Shown: positions 26,538 through 34,771 of the stretch, in pieces | How the letters are laid out: each line of letters opens with the position of its first letter | Numbering within the stretch: position 1 is the first letter of the stretch | From: Ga0077555 sp964500805 | GTDB lineage: Bacteria; Pseudomonadota; Alphaproteobacteria; Rhizobiales; Hyphomicrobiaceae | Direction: 5' to 3' | Assembly (NCBI GenBank): GCA_964500805.1 | Contig: CAZCQH010000033.1 | Coordinates: 1 to 64,000 of the forward strand | DNA: 64,000 bases | Made by a program: the position numbers and the translations under genes | The notes under the pieces: generated by a model | Seen by the model: only the letters and a program-made list of their open reading frames with translations | Databases searched by the model: none | What the model was told of the DNA's origin: nothing

Positions 26538-27038
26538 ATGAGCCGTCGCATCGCGACCCTCCTGATCATGCTGGTTGGCCTCAGCGCGCCCCTCATCGCC
26601 GCCGACAGCGACCCCAAGCCCGTGCCGAAGGGCGGCGCGCGCGCCGAGGCGATCAAGGCTTACAACGACGGCGTCAAGCTGATGCTCGACAAGAAGTGGG
26701 CCGAGGCCCAGGCGCGCTTCGAGACCGCGCTCTCGCACGACGCGGCAATTGCCGAGGTGCACAACAACCTCGCCTTCAGCTTGCGCGCGCAGGGCCCGCA
26801 GAACTTCGCCCGCGCGCTCCAGCATTACGACAAGGCGCTCGAGCTGAAGCCCGGCTATCCGCGCGCGCTCATGTACCGCGGCGTGCTGTTCGTGCAGATG
26901 GGCGATCTCGACAAGGCCCGCGCTGCGCTCACAGAGCTGAAACCCCGCGACGCCAAGCTCGCCGAAAAACTCGACGAGGCCATCAGCAGCTACCCCATGG
27001 GCGATGGCTACGACAGCCTGTCGCCGCAGTTTGATTAG
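26538..27038 (+). CDS. TPR-repeat secreted protein
   Basis: The 166-residue product has a signal peptide (residues 1-22, ending LIAAD) and three TPR units (about residues 35-140), with the canonical helix pair spacing visible in AIKAYNDGVKLMLDKKWAEA and ALQHYDKALELKPGYPRAL. I used the ATG at 26538, which has GGAG ten bases upstream and gives a proper signal sequence. It is near, but 395 bases apart from, a larger TPR gene. Partners are unknown. Confidence 0.82.
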   Translation: MSRRIATLLIMLVGLSAPLIAADSDPKPVPKGGARAEAIKAYNDGVKLMLDKKWAEAQARFETALSHDAAIAEVHNNLAFSLRAQGPQNFARALQHYDKALELKPGYPRALMYRGVLFVQMGDLDKARAALTELKPRDAKLAEKLDEAISSYPMGDGYDSLSPQFD

Positions 27039-27066
27039 GCTTGGCGGAGTGGCCGGTGCATCCTGC

Positions 27067-27504
27067 TCAGACCCGCGGAGCCTTGGCGAGCAGGCGATCG
27101 AGCGCGGGATAAAAGTTGTCCCGCCCTGGGTATCCGCGAATGCGATCAATCTCGCGTCCGTCGCGGTCGACCAGGACGAACGTCGGCACGGTCGAAACGC
27201 GCCCGTTCAGCGCGTAACCAGCCTGGCCTTGTTCCGAAACGTGCAGATGTCGCAACCGAGCGTTCTGCGCATATGCCGATTGTTGATAGCCAGGCGCTAT
27301 ATCCGTCCGGAAGCGTTTGCAGTATATGCAGGCTTCCGTTTCGAACACGATCAGCGTCAGGTGATCAGAGGTGCGCAAAGTTGCGTGTTCCGGCGCCGAC
27401 GAAAGAGCGCCGAAGGCCATGCTCAAGGCCACCACGCCTGCGCCTGCGACCGCTATTTTAGGCGCGAGTGCAAATAGTCGGTTGTGCCAAGTCTCATCGG
27501 GCAT
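27067..27504 (-). CDS. Thioredoxin-like membrane-anchored protein
   Basis: This 145-residue protein has an N-terminal signal anchor and a thioredoxin-fold domain with active site ACIYCKRF and a cis-Pro segment VSTVPTFVLVD. The CxxC is CIYC, typical of SoxW/DsbE-like periplasmic reductants or oxidases. I used ATG at 27504. The upstream codon at 27528 is a possible alternative start. It converges with the TPR gene, leaving 28 bases. The electron donor and substrate are unknown. Confidence 0.8.
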   Translation of the reverse strand: MPDETWHNRLFALAPKIAVAGAGVVALSMAFGALSSAPEHATLRTSDHLTLIVFETEACIYCKRFRTDIAPGYQQSAYAQNARLRHLHVSEQGQAGYALNGRVSTVPTFVLVDRDGREIDRIRGYPGRDNFYPALDRLLAKAPRV

Positions 27505-27642
27505 CGGCCAGCCTCGAACGTGAAGCATCAGAGTTCAAAGCCATTGGAGCAACAGACACGCTAACAGGACCTTGCATCCCGCTGTAAATCGCTCGTGCTG
27601 AATAAAAAACCGTTACTACCGGGCTAACCGGTCGAAACCGCG

Positions 27643-28197
27643 CTACAGCAGCAGCTCGTGGACGATGAGTGGGTGCGCTTTGCCGGCGATCCGGCCGAGC
27701 TCCTGGAAGCCACATCGGTGCATCAGACGGTGCGAGCGCGCGTTCGGGACATCGACGAGACCGAGAAGCGAGAAGATCGTGCTGCTGCGGGCTTCTGCCG
27801 CGACGGCGGCGATCGCCTCGGTCGCGAAGCCTCGACCCCAGTGCGCCGGATCGAGTGCGATGATCACCTCCAGGCTGCGCCAGCCGATCGCTCGTAGCCG
27901 CGTTGCCTCCGCCATGGGCGCACGCAACCCGACGAGGCCAATCATGATGCGTTGCACGGCAACCGCTTCGCGTTGCGTCGCCCTGCTCTCGATCAACCAG
28001 AGCGATGTGGCCGACGCTCGATCACTGCTCTCAGCGATACTCTCGCGCACCGCCTGACGTGGCACCGGCACGCCATCGCCCAGATGACGGAACACCTCCG
28101 GCCGCGCGAGAAGCGCGACGAGGATATCCTCGTCGCTCCGTTCGACAGGACGCAGAGAAAATCGTATCATTTGGATGGGATCGGGCGTCATGTCCAA
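27643..28197 (-). CDS. GNAT family N-acetyltransferase
   Basis: This 184-residue protein has the GNAT fold with a RimJ/RimL-like arrangement: an N-terminal strand (IRFSLRPVERSDED), the acetyl-CoA loop HWGRGFATEAI, and a C-terminal VPNARSHRLMHRCGFQ. These motifs are typical of enzymes that acetylate ribosomal protein or small-molecule amines. The substrate is not predictable. It is divergent from a toxin-antitoxin pair 142 bases away and may share its regulatory region. Confidence 0.87.
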   Translation of the reverse strand: MDMTPDPIQMIRFSLRPVERSDEDILVALLARPEVFRHLGDGVPVPRQAVRESIAESSDRASATSLWLIESRATQREAVAVQRIMIGLVGLRAPMAEATRLRAIGWRSLEVIIALDPAHWGRGFATEAIAAVAAEARSSTIFSLLGLVDVPNARSHRLMHRCGFQELGRIAGKAHPLIVHELLL

Positions 28198-28250
28198 CGT
28201 TCGAACCGAGGGCTTGAGCGCTCAGTGGTTGTGCTTCCGCAACCCGGAAT

Positions 28251-28260
28251 TGATATCAAC
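28251..28260. promoter_or_regulatory. Palindrome TTGATATCAA upstream of a toxin-antitoxin pair
   Basis: This ten-base perfect palindrome lies 79 bases before the antitoxin start and 53 bases from the GNAT start. Antitoxins of this class autoregulate by binding short palindromes. It is a plausible but untested operator. Confidence 0.3.
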
Positions 28261-28339
28261 CTGGATCGACATTAAATTATGGATGAAAAATGCGGGCTTT
28301 GCGAGACTGCCTTGCCGCCTCACATGTGAGGAACTTGCG

Positions 28340-28564
28340 ATGACAATCATCGAGCGAGCAATTGAAAAGCTGAAGGCCCTGGAGCCGGAGCAGCAGCGCT
28401 ACGTGGCAGATTTGCTGGACAGACTTGCAGATGCCGGGCCCCAAGTCATCGACATCAGCCCCGAAGAGCAGGCGATCATCGATCGTGCTCTCGCGGAGAT
28501 CGATGCCGGGGAAATCGCGTCGGATGATGAGGTGGCAACGTACCGCTTCCGGTCGCGCGGATGA
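28340..28564 (+). CDS. Antitoxin (type II)
   Basis: This 74-residue acidic protein begins MTIIERAIEKLKALEPEQQR and has a C-terminal unstructured stretch ending FRSRG. A GAGGAA site precedes the ATG. Its stop overlaps the toxin start in an ATGA. The sequence does not show a clear ribbon-helix-helix; it resembles short antitoxins paired with ParE-like toxins in Hyphomicrobiales. Autoregulation is likely by analogy. Confidence 0.75.
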   Translation: MTIIERAIEKLKALEPEQQRYVADLLDRLADAGPQVIDISPEEQAIIDRALAEIDAGEIASDDEVATYRFRSRG

Positions 28565-28860
28565 AGGTCGTATTCGGCCGGCGCGCTTTGAGGGAAATAC
28601 AGGAAATATATACTCACATCGCAACTCAAGGCTCTGCCACTGCGAACGCAGTCGAAGACGAGATATTCGCACAATGCGACAGGATCGCGGTGTTCCCGCG
28701 CGCGAACCCGCCGATTCGAGCGCCAGGCGTTAGACGGTGCCCACTGGTGAAGTATCCGTTCACGATATTCTATCGACTGAACGAGCAACGCCATGAAGTG
28801 ACGATCATCGCCGTAGTGCGGAGCGCTCGAGTTCGCAATCTCGGACGCATTCCTCGCTGA
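28561..28860 (+). CDS. RelE/ParE family toxin
   Basis: This 99-residue toxin has the compact RelE/ParE fold: KVVFGRRALREIQEIYTHIA, a central PPIRAPGVRRCPLVKYPFTIFYRL, and a C-terminal VTIIAVVRSARVRN. The sequence is closer to ParE than to RelE because the usual RelE catalytic residues are not present. ParE poisons DNA gyrase, whereas RelE cuts mRNA at the ribosome. The start overlaps the antitoxin stop by four bases. It is intact. Confidence 0.87.
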   Translation: MKVVFGRRALREIQEIYTHIATQGSATANAVEDEIFAQCDRIAVFPRANPPIRAPGVRRCPLVKYPFTIFYRLNEQRHEVTIIAVVRSARVRNLGRIPR

Positions 28861-28934
28861 GTTGGTATCTCATCGCCCAAAATGCAGCTAGTGACATGTC
28901 TTGCGGAGCAGGAGCCTCTCAACTCTCTCTGTGT

Positions 28935-29071
28935 CGTCCCGGGGCTTGTCCCCGGGATCCATCGGGCCGCACACGCGACGCGCGAAGCCGGGCGTTGGCG
29001 GTGCCGCAAGCGCACTATCTCGTGCGCCGAATTGTTGGGAACATGGGTCCCGGGGACAAGCCCCGGGATGA
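28935..29071. repeat. Inverted GC-rich repeat element
   Basis: A 21-base core at 28937-28957 recurs exactly, as its reverse complement, at 29048-29068, and the match extends to about 28 bases with few mismatches. Each copy is itself a near-palindrome, CCCGGGG-CTTG-TCCCCGGG. The two copies enclose 90 bases. Such elements are common extragenic repeats in Bradyrhizobium-like genomes. It lies between the toxin gene and ettA. Confidence 0.78.
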
Positions 29072-29142
29072 CTCAAGAGGTGGAATTGGCGCATCGCGCA
29101 AGGCAATCGCGGCACCGGTCAGCCCGCGCCGCTGCGCGAAGC

Positions 29143-30801
29143 TCACCGCTCGAACTTCTTGAACTTGATGCGATGCGGGTTGACGGCGTCCTCGCCGAGG
29201 CGGCGCTTCTTGTCGGCCTCGTAGTCCTCGAAGTTGCCCTCGAACCACTCGACGTGGCTGTCGCCTTCGAAGGCCAGGATGTGCGTCGCAAGACGGTCGA
29301 GGAAGAAGCGATCGTGCGAGATCACCACCGCGCATCCCGGAAAGTCTTCCAACGCCGCCTCCAGAGACGACAGCGTCTCGGTGTCGAGATCGTTGGTCGG
29401 CTCGTCCAGCAGCAGCACATTGCCGCCGTCCTTCAACATCTTGGCGAGGTGTACGCGATTGCGCTCGCCGCCCGACAGCAGGCCGACCTTCTTCTGCTGA
29501 TCCGCACCCTTGAAGTTGAACCAGCCGCAGTAGGCCCGCGAATTGATCTCGCGCTTGTCCGACAGCTTCATCATGTCGAGACCGCCCGAGACTTCCTCCC
29601 AGACGGTCTTCTTGTCGTCGAGATGCGCGCGCGACTGGTCGACATAGGAGAGCTTCACCGTCGAGCCGAACTTGATCTCGCCCTTGTCCGGCTTTTCCTG
29701 GCCGGTGAGCATGCGGAAGAGCGTGGTCTTGCCGGCGCCGTTCGGGCCGATGATGCCGACGATGCCGCCCGGCGGCAGCTTGAAGGAGAGGTTGTCGATC
29801 AGCAGCCGGTCGCCGAAGCCTTTCGACAAGCCTTCGACTTCGATCACCTGCTCGCCGAGGCGGGGACCGCGCGCGATCTGGATCTGTGCCTTGCCCGCCT
29901 CCTCGCGGCCGGCCTCCTCGTTGAGTTTCTCGAAGGCGGTGATACGCGCCTTGCTCTTGGCCTGCCGGGCTTTCGGGCTCGAACGGATCCACTCGAGCTC
30001 GCGCTTCAAGGTGCGGGCCTTGCTCTCCTCCTGGTTCTTCTCGGTTTCCTCGCGCTTGGCCTTCTGCTCGAGCCACGACGAGTAGTTGCCTTTCCAGGGC
30101 ACGCCCGAGCCACGGTCGAGCTCCAGCGTCCACTCCGTGATCGTGTCGAGGAAGTAGCGATCATGGGTGACCAGGATCACGCAGCCCGGATACTCCTTGA
30201 GGTAGTTCTGCAGCCACGCGACGCTTTCCGCATCGAGATGGTTGGTCGGCTCGTCGAGGAGCAGGATGTCGGGTTTCGAAAGCAGCAAGCGCACGATGGC
30301 GACACGGCGCTTCTCTCCGCCGGAGAGCTTCGAGACGTCGGCATCGGAGGGCGGGCAGCGGAGCGCATCGAGTGCCTGCTCGACCTGGGCGTCCAGATCC
30401 CACAGGTTCTGGCTGTCGATCTCGTCCTGCAGCTTCGCCATCTCGTCGGCGGTCTCGTCCGAGTAGTTGGCGGCGATCTCATTGTAGCGATCGAGCTTTG
30501 CCTTTTTGTCGGCGACGCCCTCCATGGCGTTGCCGAGGACGTCCTTTGCCGCATCGAGCTCGGGCTCCTGGGGCAGGTAACCGACCTTGATGCCTTCGGC
30601 CGGGCGCGCCTCGCCAAGGAAGTCGTCGGTCACGCCGGCCATGATCTTCAAAAGCGTCGACTTGCCAGCGCCGTTGAGGCCCACAACGCCGATCTTGGCT
30701 CCAGGGTAGAACGACAGGTTGATGTTCTTCAGCACCTGCTTGCCCCCGGGATAGGCCTTCGAGAGCTTGTGCATGTGGTAGACGAATTGGGGGTTGGCCA
30801 T
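29143..30801 (-). CDS. ettA: Energy-dependent translational throttle protein EttA
   Basis: This 552-residue ABC-F protein has two nucleotide-binding domains: the first with Walker A GLNGAGKST, signature LSGGEKRR and Walker B ILLLDEPTNHLD; the second with Walker A GPNGAGKTT, signature LSGGERNR and VLLLDEPTNDLD. An arm and P-site tRNA-interaction linker (about residues 240-310) carry the basic, Glu-rich segment QKAKREETEKNQEESKA. The length and the C-terminal NPHRIKFKKFER match EttA, which binds the ribosomal E site and gates translation by energy state. It is a housekeeping gene. No co-transcribed neighbour is evident. Confidence 0.94.
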   Translation of the reverse strand: MANPQFVYHMHKLSKAYPGGKQVLKNINLSFYPGAKIGVVGLNGAGKSTLLKIMAGVTDDFLGEARPAEGIKVGYLPQEPELDAAKDVLGNAMEGVADKKAKLDRYNEIAANYSDETADEMAKLQDEIDSQNLWDLDAQVEQALDALRCPPSDADVSKLSGGEKRRVAIVRLLLSKPDILLLDEPTNHLDAESVAWLQNYLKEYPGCVILVTHDRYFLDTITEWTLELDRGSGVPWKGNYSSWLEQKAKREETEKNQEESKARTLKRELEWIRSSPKARQAKSKARITAFEKLNEEAGREEAGKAQIQIARGPRLGEQVIEVEGLSKGFGDRLLIDNLSFKLPPGGIVGIIGPNGAGKTTLFRMLTGQEKPDKGEIKFGSTVKLSYVDQSRAHLDDKKTVWEEVSGGLDMMKLSDKREINSRAYCGWFNFKGADQQKKVGLLSGGERNRVHLAKMLKDGGNVLLLDEPTNDLDTETLSSLEAALEDFPGCAVVISHDRFFLDRLATHILAFEGDSHVEWFEGNFEDYEADKKRRLGEDAVNPHRIKFKKFER

Positions 30802-31069
30802 TTACTCGCGTCCTTTCTGGCCGGCGCCTTCGGATGCCCCATGGCATCGGGTGCGGCAGGTGCGACTAGGGGATGCCTGAACGGCATCCAGCGCTGATGT
30901 CCGGGATTGGCGCGCCTTGTAGCGGAAGGGCCCGGGGGGCTCAAGGGTGAGGAGTGCCCCGCGACCGCCCGTTGTCGAACTCAAGTTGCACATGACGGTC
31001 GATTCTCTCAAACCGGAACCTCCCGGAAAGCAATCTGGGCTAGAATGACCGACAAACCGGTAGCCCGAC

Positions 31070-31159
31070 ATGAGCGCACGCAACCTCGTTCTCAGCTTGA
31101 TCGTGATCGTCTTGCTGGTCGGCGCGTTCTACCTGATCGGCCAGCCGCGGCCGGCCTGA
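31070..31159 (+). CDS. Small single-pass membrane protein
   Basis: This 29-residue frame is MSARN followed by a continuous hydrophobic helix of about 19 residues (LVLSLIVIVLLVGAFYLIG) and ends QPRPA. It lies between ettA and the UGSC selenoprotein gene. No strong ribosome site is seen. Very short membrane proteins of this form are frequent in Hyphomicrobiales but are uncharacterised. Its hydrophobicity makes translation plausible. Confidence 0.45.
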   Translation: MSARNLVLSLIVIVLLVGAFYLIGQPRPA

Positions 31160-31322
31160 GCCGGTACTCGCGGGTTCCAGCGCGAGCCGGGCGGCTGCCG
31201 CCGGTCTCGTCCGCAGCCGCTGCATTTCCAAATACCGACCTGTGCTGTACTCTTCTGATGCGAACCCCTCTGGGCTCGCGAACAGAGTTCTGGTCCCCTC
31301 CAACCCGGGAGACGAAGAGCGC

Positions 31323-31841
31323 ATGGAGCAAAGAACGTTGCTCGACCCGACGGGCGAGCACACCATTCCCGCCCGAAGACAGGCGGCGAAGCCGACAAGC
31401 CTCGAGGGAATTACCATCGGCATCCTCGACATCGGCAAGGCGCGCGGTGATGTGTTCCTCAACCGCCTCGACGAGCGCCTGACCGAAAAGGGCTTCAAGG
31501 TCAAACGATACGCCAAGCCGACCCCGAGCCGGCTCGTCGCCACCGACACCAAGCAGAAGATGCTGTCGGAGGTGCAAGCTGCGGTGATCGGCCTCGCGGA
31601 TTGAGGTTCTTGCACAACGTGCAGTTTGCACGACGGATCCAATCTCGACTCTAACGGCGTTCCGGCGCTGATCGTGGCCACGACAGCCTTCACACAGGCG
31701 GCTGACGTGCAGTCCAAGGCTCTCGGCTATGAGCCGAACATGGTCTGGGTGCAGCATCCGATCCAGGATCGCACCGACGCCGAGCTGAAAGCGATCGCTG
31801 ACAAAGCCTTCGACGAGATCGTGGCCAAGATGACGGCGTGA
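31323..31841 (+). CDS. UGSC-family selenoprotein (in-frame TGA = Sec94)
   Basis: This 172-residue protein is read through an in-frame TGA at 31602-31604. Upstream, 93 codons end AAVIGLAD; the next codons give (TGA)-Gly-Ser-Cys-Thr-Thr-Cys-Ser-Leu-His, then DGSNLDSNGVPAL and a normal end at VAKMTA. The sequence around TGA is exactly the family motif U-G-S-C, where U is selenocysteine (or Cys in homologues). Reading the TGA as stop would split one conserved domain into two pieces in the same frame. A 6-bp hairpin starts 13 bases after the TGA. The ATG at 31323 is chosen because MEQRTLLDPTGEH is the usual family N-terminus. Family function is unknown. The pair Sec-x2-Cys suggests thiol-based redox chemistry. 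Confidence 0.9.
31618..31632 (+). promoter_or_regulatory. Bacterial SECIS hairpin
   Basis: CGTGCA (31618-31623) pairs perfectly with TGCACG (31627-31632) around the loop GTT. The loop begins with G, 19 bases after the TGA at 31602-31604. This fits bacterial SECIS rules: a small apical loop with an early G, close downstream of the Sec codon, inside the coding region. The sequence also codes for Thr-Cys-Ser-Leu-His. Confidence 0.8.
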
Positions 31842-31870
31842 GCCGTGATCTCCGCGTCACCAGGAACACG

Positions 31871-31898
31871 AACGGGGCCAGCGCGGCCCCGTTTGCTT
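31871..31898. terminator. Terminator between convergent genes
   Basis: AACGGGGCC (31871-31879) and GGCCCCGTT (31885-31893) form a nine-bp stem with a five-base loop, followed by TGCTTT. It lies 29 bases past the UGSC stop and faces the stop of the substrate-binding protein gene, so it may serve both. Confidence 0.75.
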
Positions 31899-31973
31899 TC
31901 GTTCAGCTCGCCGTCGCGAGATCAGCAGACGCGCGGCCCGGCGCTCTCACACGCTCCGGTCGAATTCGGACGA

Positions 31974-33299
31974 TCAAGCACCATAGATCCGCTTCAGCTC
32001 GGATTCACAGGCGGTGACGGCGTCCTCGGCTTTCTGGCCCTTGATGGCAGCAGCGAACATGTTGCCGATTAAATATTTTGTGAGGACCTCGGCGGCCTTG
32101 GCATTGGGCTCGCCGGGATGCCCGACGGTGAGGCCTGCCTTGGCGGCGGTGGCGAACGGCGCCATCACGGGGTCCTGCTTCCACACAGCATGTTGCTCCC
32201 ACGAGGATGTCGCGGGCGTATAGAAGCCTTGTCCCGTCGTAAACCACTGCTCGAAGTTCTCGCGCTTGTGAATAAAGCTCAGCAGGTCCTTGGCTGCCTT
32301 CTGATTCTTCGAATACGTCGGCAGGACGTGGCTCTGCGTGCCATGGAATCCGAACTGGCCTTTGGGTCCGGACGGGAGTGGCGCATGTTGGCAGTCATCC
32401 TTCAAGGCGATGCCTTTGTCGGTCTTGTACTGGTCGGGCTTTCGCTTGGCTTCGATGTAGATCGAAGCGCCATTGAGCGTTGAACAGATCGTTCCGGCGA
32501 GGAAAGCCCGATTGTTCGACGCATCGTCCCAGGCGAGACCGCCTTCGTCGAAGGCGTCCTTCCAGGCCGCAGCCATCCACTTCACGGCCTCGATCGTCTC
32601 CTTGGAGTTGATGACGACCTTACCCTTGTCGTCGACCTCGGTTCCTCCGAAGGACCAAAGCAGCGGGTAGGCAAACGTCACCGGATCGCCGAATGACTGC
32701 CCGAACGACTGGCCGATCGGAAAGCCCTTCGCCTTCAGCTTTTTTCCGGTATCGCGATAGGCGTCCCAAGTCTTCGGAAATTCGGTGACGCCAATCTCGT
32801 CGAACCATGACTTGCGGTAGACGTTTAGTGAGCCGCCGATGGCCATCGGCATGGCGAAGAACTTGCCGCCCGTGCTGGCATTGGCGACCGCCGTCTTATA
32901 GTAGGCGCCCTGTTCCTTGCCGACTTGCTCGGCAACGTCCGACAGATCGACGAGGCTCGCCGCATAGAGATGCGGATGGTTGTTGAACAGCATGATGATG
33001 TCGGGTCCCGCTCCCGACTGAATCGATGACGTGATGCGCGGCTGAAGGTCATTGCCGTTCACGGTCTCGTATTTGACTTTGATGCCGAGCGCCTTCTCCG
33101 CTTCAGGCAATAGCTTCTTGCGGAGCAGCTCATCGCAGGCGGGAACGAAATCGTTCCAACGGAGCCAGTGCACTTCGGTCGCCTGGGCGAGCGCTGGAGC
33201 GCGCCCGGTGGCCAGAATGCCGGTAAGTCCGCCGGAGGCTGCGGCGGTTCCCACCGCTGCCGACTTGAGGAGTGTTCTTCGATCAAGGAGGTGACGCAT
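31974..33299 (-). CDS. ABC transporter substrate-binding protein, family 1
   Basis: This 441-residue periplasmic protein has a Tat signal (DRRTLLKSAAVGTAAASGG, then ALAQA). The mature protein has a typical extracellular solute-binding family 1 layout: VHWLRWNDFVPACDELLRK, GAGPDIIMLFNNHPHLYAA and IGGSLNVYRKSWFDEIGV. This family binds sugars or sugar-like polyols. No permease or ATPase gene is adjacent, so the transporter must be encoded elsewhere, or this protein is an orphan receptor. The Tat export of a binding protein is somewhat unusual. Confidence 0.87.
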   Translation of the reverse strand: MRHLLDRRTLLKSAAVGTAAASGGLTGILATGRAPALAQATEVHWLRWNDFVPACDELLRKKLLPEAEKALGIKVKYETVNGNDLQPRITSSIQSGAGPDIIMLFNNHPHLYAASLVDLSDVAEQVGKEQGAYYKTAVANASTGGKFFAMPMAIGGSLNVYRKSWFDEIGVTEFPKTWDAYRDTGKKLKAKGFPIGQSFGQSFGDPVTFAYPLLWSFGGTEVDDKGKVVINSKETIEAVKWMAAAWKDAFDEGGLAWDDASNNRAFLAGTICSTLNGASIYIEAKRKPDQYKTDKGIALKDDCQHAPLPSGPKGQFGFHGTQSHVLPTYSKNQKAAKDLLSFIHKRENFEQWFTTGQGFYTPATSSWEQHAVWKQDPVMAPFATAAKAGLTVGHPGEPNAKAAEVLTKYLIGNMFAAAIKGQKAEDAVTACESELKRIYGA

Positions 33300-33633
33300 T
33301 GTACAACCTCACATTTGAGTTGCGATATCGAACGTCTCTGCAAGTTCCAGAACTATAGGCGTGGACTCTGGGAGCAACAAGCGCGAGACACTTCCTCGTG
33401 CCGCAACCGCGAAGTGGAGCAATGGCTGACTCGATCTCACCTCTCGAGCTTCATCCGCATGGCACACAGTGATTACGCGCATGACGCAACGCTGGCGGTC
33501 GTCGACGACAACGGGTTAGCTGATCGGAGGCGAGGCACAGCTTCTCGCTGGCCACCGGTTCGCGGATGTGTGTGGCCCGACAGATAAGAAACCATTGGCA
33601 ACCCAGCGCCCGCTGACAGCGACGGAGGAATAC
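33300..33633. other. Divergent intergenic region
   Basis: These 334 bases lie between the substrate-binding protein gene (minus) and the esterase gene (plus). No ORF with family support, no RNA and no strong palindrome were seen. Promoters for both genes should lie here. Confidence 0.4.
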
Positions 33634-34674
33634 ATGACAACCGAAGGTCCCAAAATCGCGCTCGGCGCCCTGATTTGCGCTCTCGCGGTACCCATCGATA
33701 CCGCCTCGGCTGTCGACGTCGCGGAAGTCGGCAGCTTTCACGTCGGCGGTCAGGCGCTGAAGCTCGAAGGATTGCCGGTGAAGGAGCTCGTCTATACAGC
33801 CGGCGGCCCGCCGACCAAGATGGATCCCAACGGCGACTTCCACACGGGCCAGATGTACGTTCAGTACATCAAGCTCACCGCGCCCAAGGCGCGTTATCCG
33901 CTCCTGCTGTGGCACGGCGGTGGCCTCACTGGCGTCACCTACGAGACCAAACCCGACGGCAAGCCCGGCTGGCAGCAGTTTTTCCTCAACCAGGGCCACG
34001 ATGTCTATTTGTCAGATGCCGTGGAGCGCGGACGTGCGTCGTGGTCGCGCTTTCCCGAGGTCTACAAGAGCGAACCCGTGTTCCGGACCAAGAAGGAGGC
34101 GTGGGAGGCGTTCCGTATCGGCGCCGATGGCTCCTATGCCAGCGAACCAGCGCAAAGGAAGGCGTTGCCGGGACAGCTATTCCCAGTCGAGGCGTTCGAC
34201 GCCTTCGCCATGCAAAGCGTGCCCCGGTGGGTTACGAACGACGCACAGACGCAAGCTGCCTATAATGCCTATGTGCAGAAGGTCTGCCCGTGCGTGATCC
34301 TTGTGCACAGCCAGGGCGGCAATTTCGGCTTCAATGCGACGCTCACCGCGCCCGACAAGGTCAAAGCGCTGATCGCCGTAGAACCCTCGGGCGCGCCAGA
34401 CGCGACAAAGGTCAATCTCGCCTCGATCAAAGACATTCCGCATTTGACCGTGTGGGGCGACAACATCGAGCAGAGCCAGCTCTGGACGAAGCTCAGCGCC
34501 GCATCGACCGCCTATCACAAAGCGCGGACGGAGGCAGGCGGCAAGAGTACCTGGCTGTCGCTGCCGGCTGCTGGCGTCAAAGGCAATACGCACATGCTGA
34601 TGATGGACACCAACTCGGATCAGGTCGCAGGCCTCATCCAGAAGTGGATGGGCGAGAACGGGCTGATGAAGTGA
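33634..34674 (+). CDS. Secreted alpha/beta hydrolase (esterase-like)
   Basis: This 346-residue protein has an N-terminal signal peptide (residues 1-26, TASAVD) and an alpha/beta hydrolase core. The oxyanion region LLLWHGGGLTG is near residue 92, the nucleophile elbow VHSQGGNFG contains the catalytic Ser (about 230), and the His is in KGNTHMLMMD. The GGAGG site places the start at 33634. The family includes secreted esterases with unclear substrates. It lies opposite a Tat-exported binding protein and next to an LLM oxidoreductase gene, without any clear pathway. Confidence 0.82.
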   Translation: MTTEGPKIALGALICALAVPIDTASAVDVAEVGSFHVGGQALKLEGLPVKELVYTAGGPPTKMDPNGDFHTGQMYVQYIKLTAPKARYPLLLWHGGGLTGVTYETKPDGKPGWQQFFLNQGHDVYLSDAVERGRASWSRFPEVYKSEPVFRTKKEAWEAFRIGADGSYASEPAQRKALPGQLFPVEAFDAFAMQSVPRWVTNDAQTQAAYNAYVQKVCPCVILVHSQGGNFGFNATLTAPDKVKALIAVEPSGAPDATKVNLASIKDIPHLTVWGDNIEQSQLWTKLSAASTAYHKARTEAGGKSTWLSLPAAGVKGNTHMLMMDTNSDQVAGLIQKWMGENGLMK

Positions 34675-34771
34675 AACCGACTCAACGACAAGAGGCAGCA
34701 GCTCCTTCGGGGGCTCCCTCCCCGTGCTGAGTTGGGCGCGATCATGCCATGACGGCGGAACCGCGCTGTCC

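Noticed and set aside
28882..30897. 671-codon plus-strand frame over ettA
   Set aside because: It is antisense to the clear ABC-F gene ettA on the minus strand, an open frame produced by high GC composition.
31242..31841. Two separate short genes or a pseudogene split at TGA 31602
   Set aside because: The two parts are in the same frame, the join gives the exact UGSC motif, and a SECIS-like hairpin follows. Selenocysteine decoding explains all of this better than decay.
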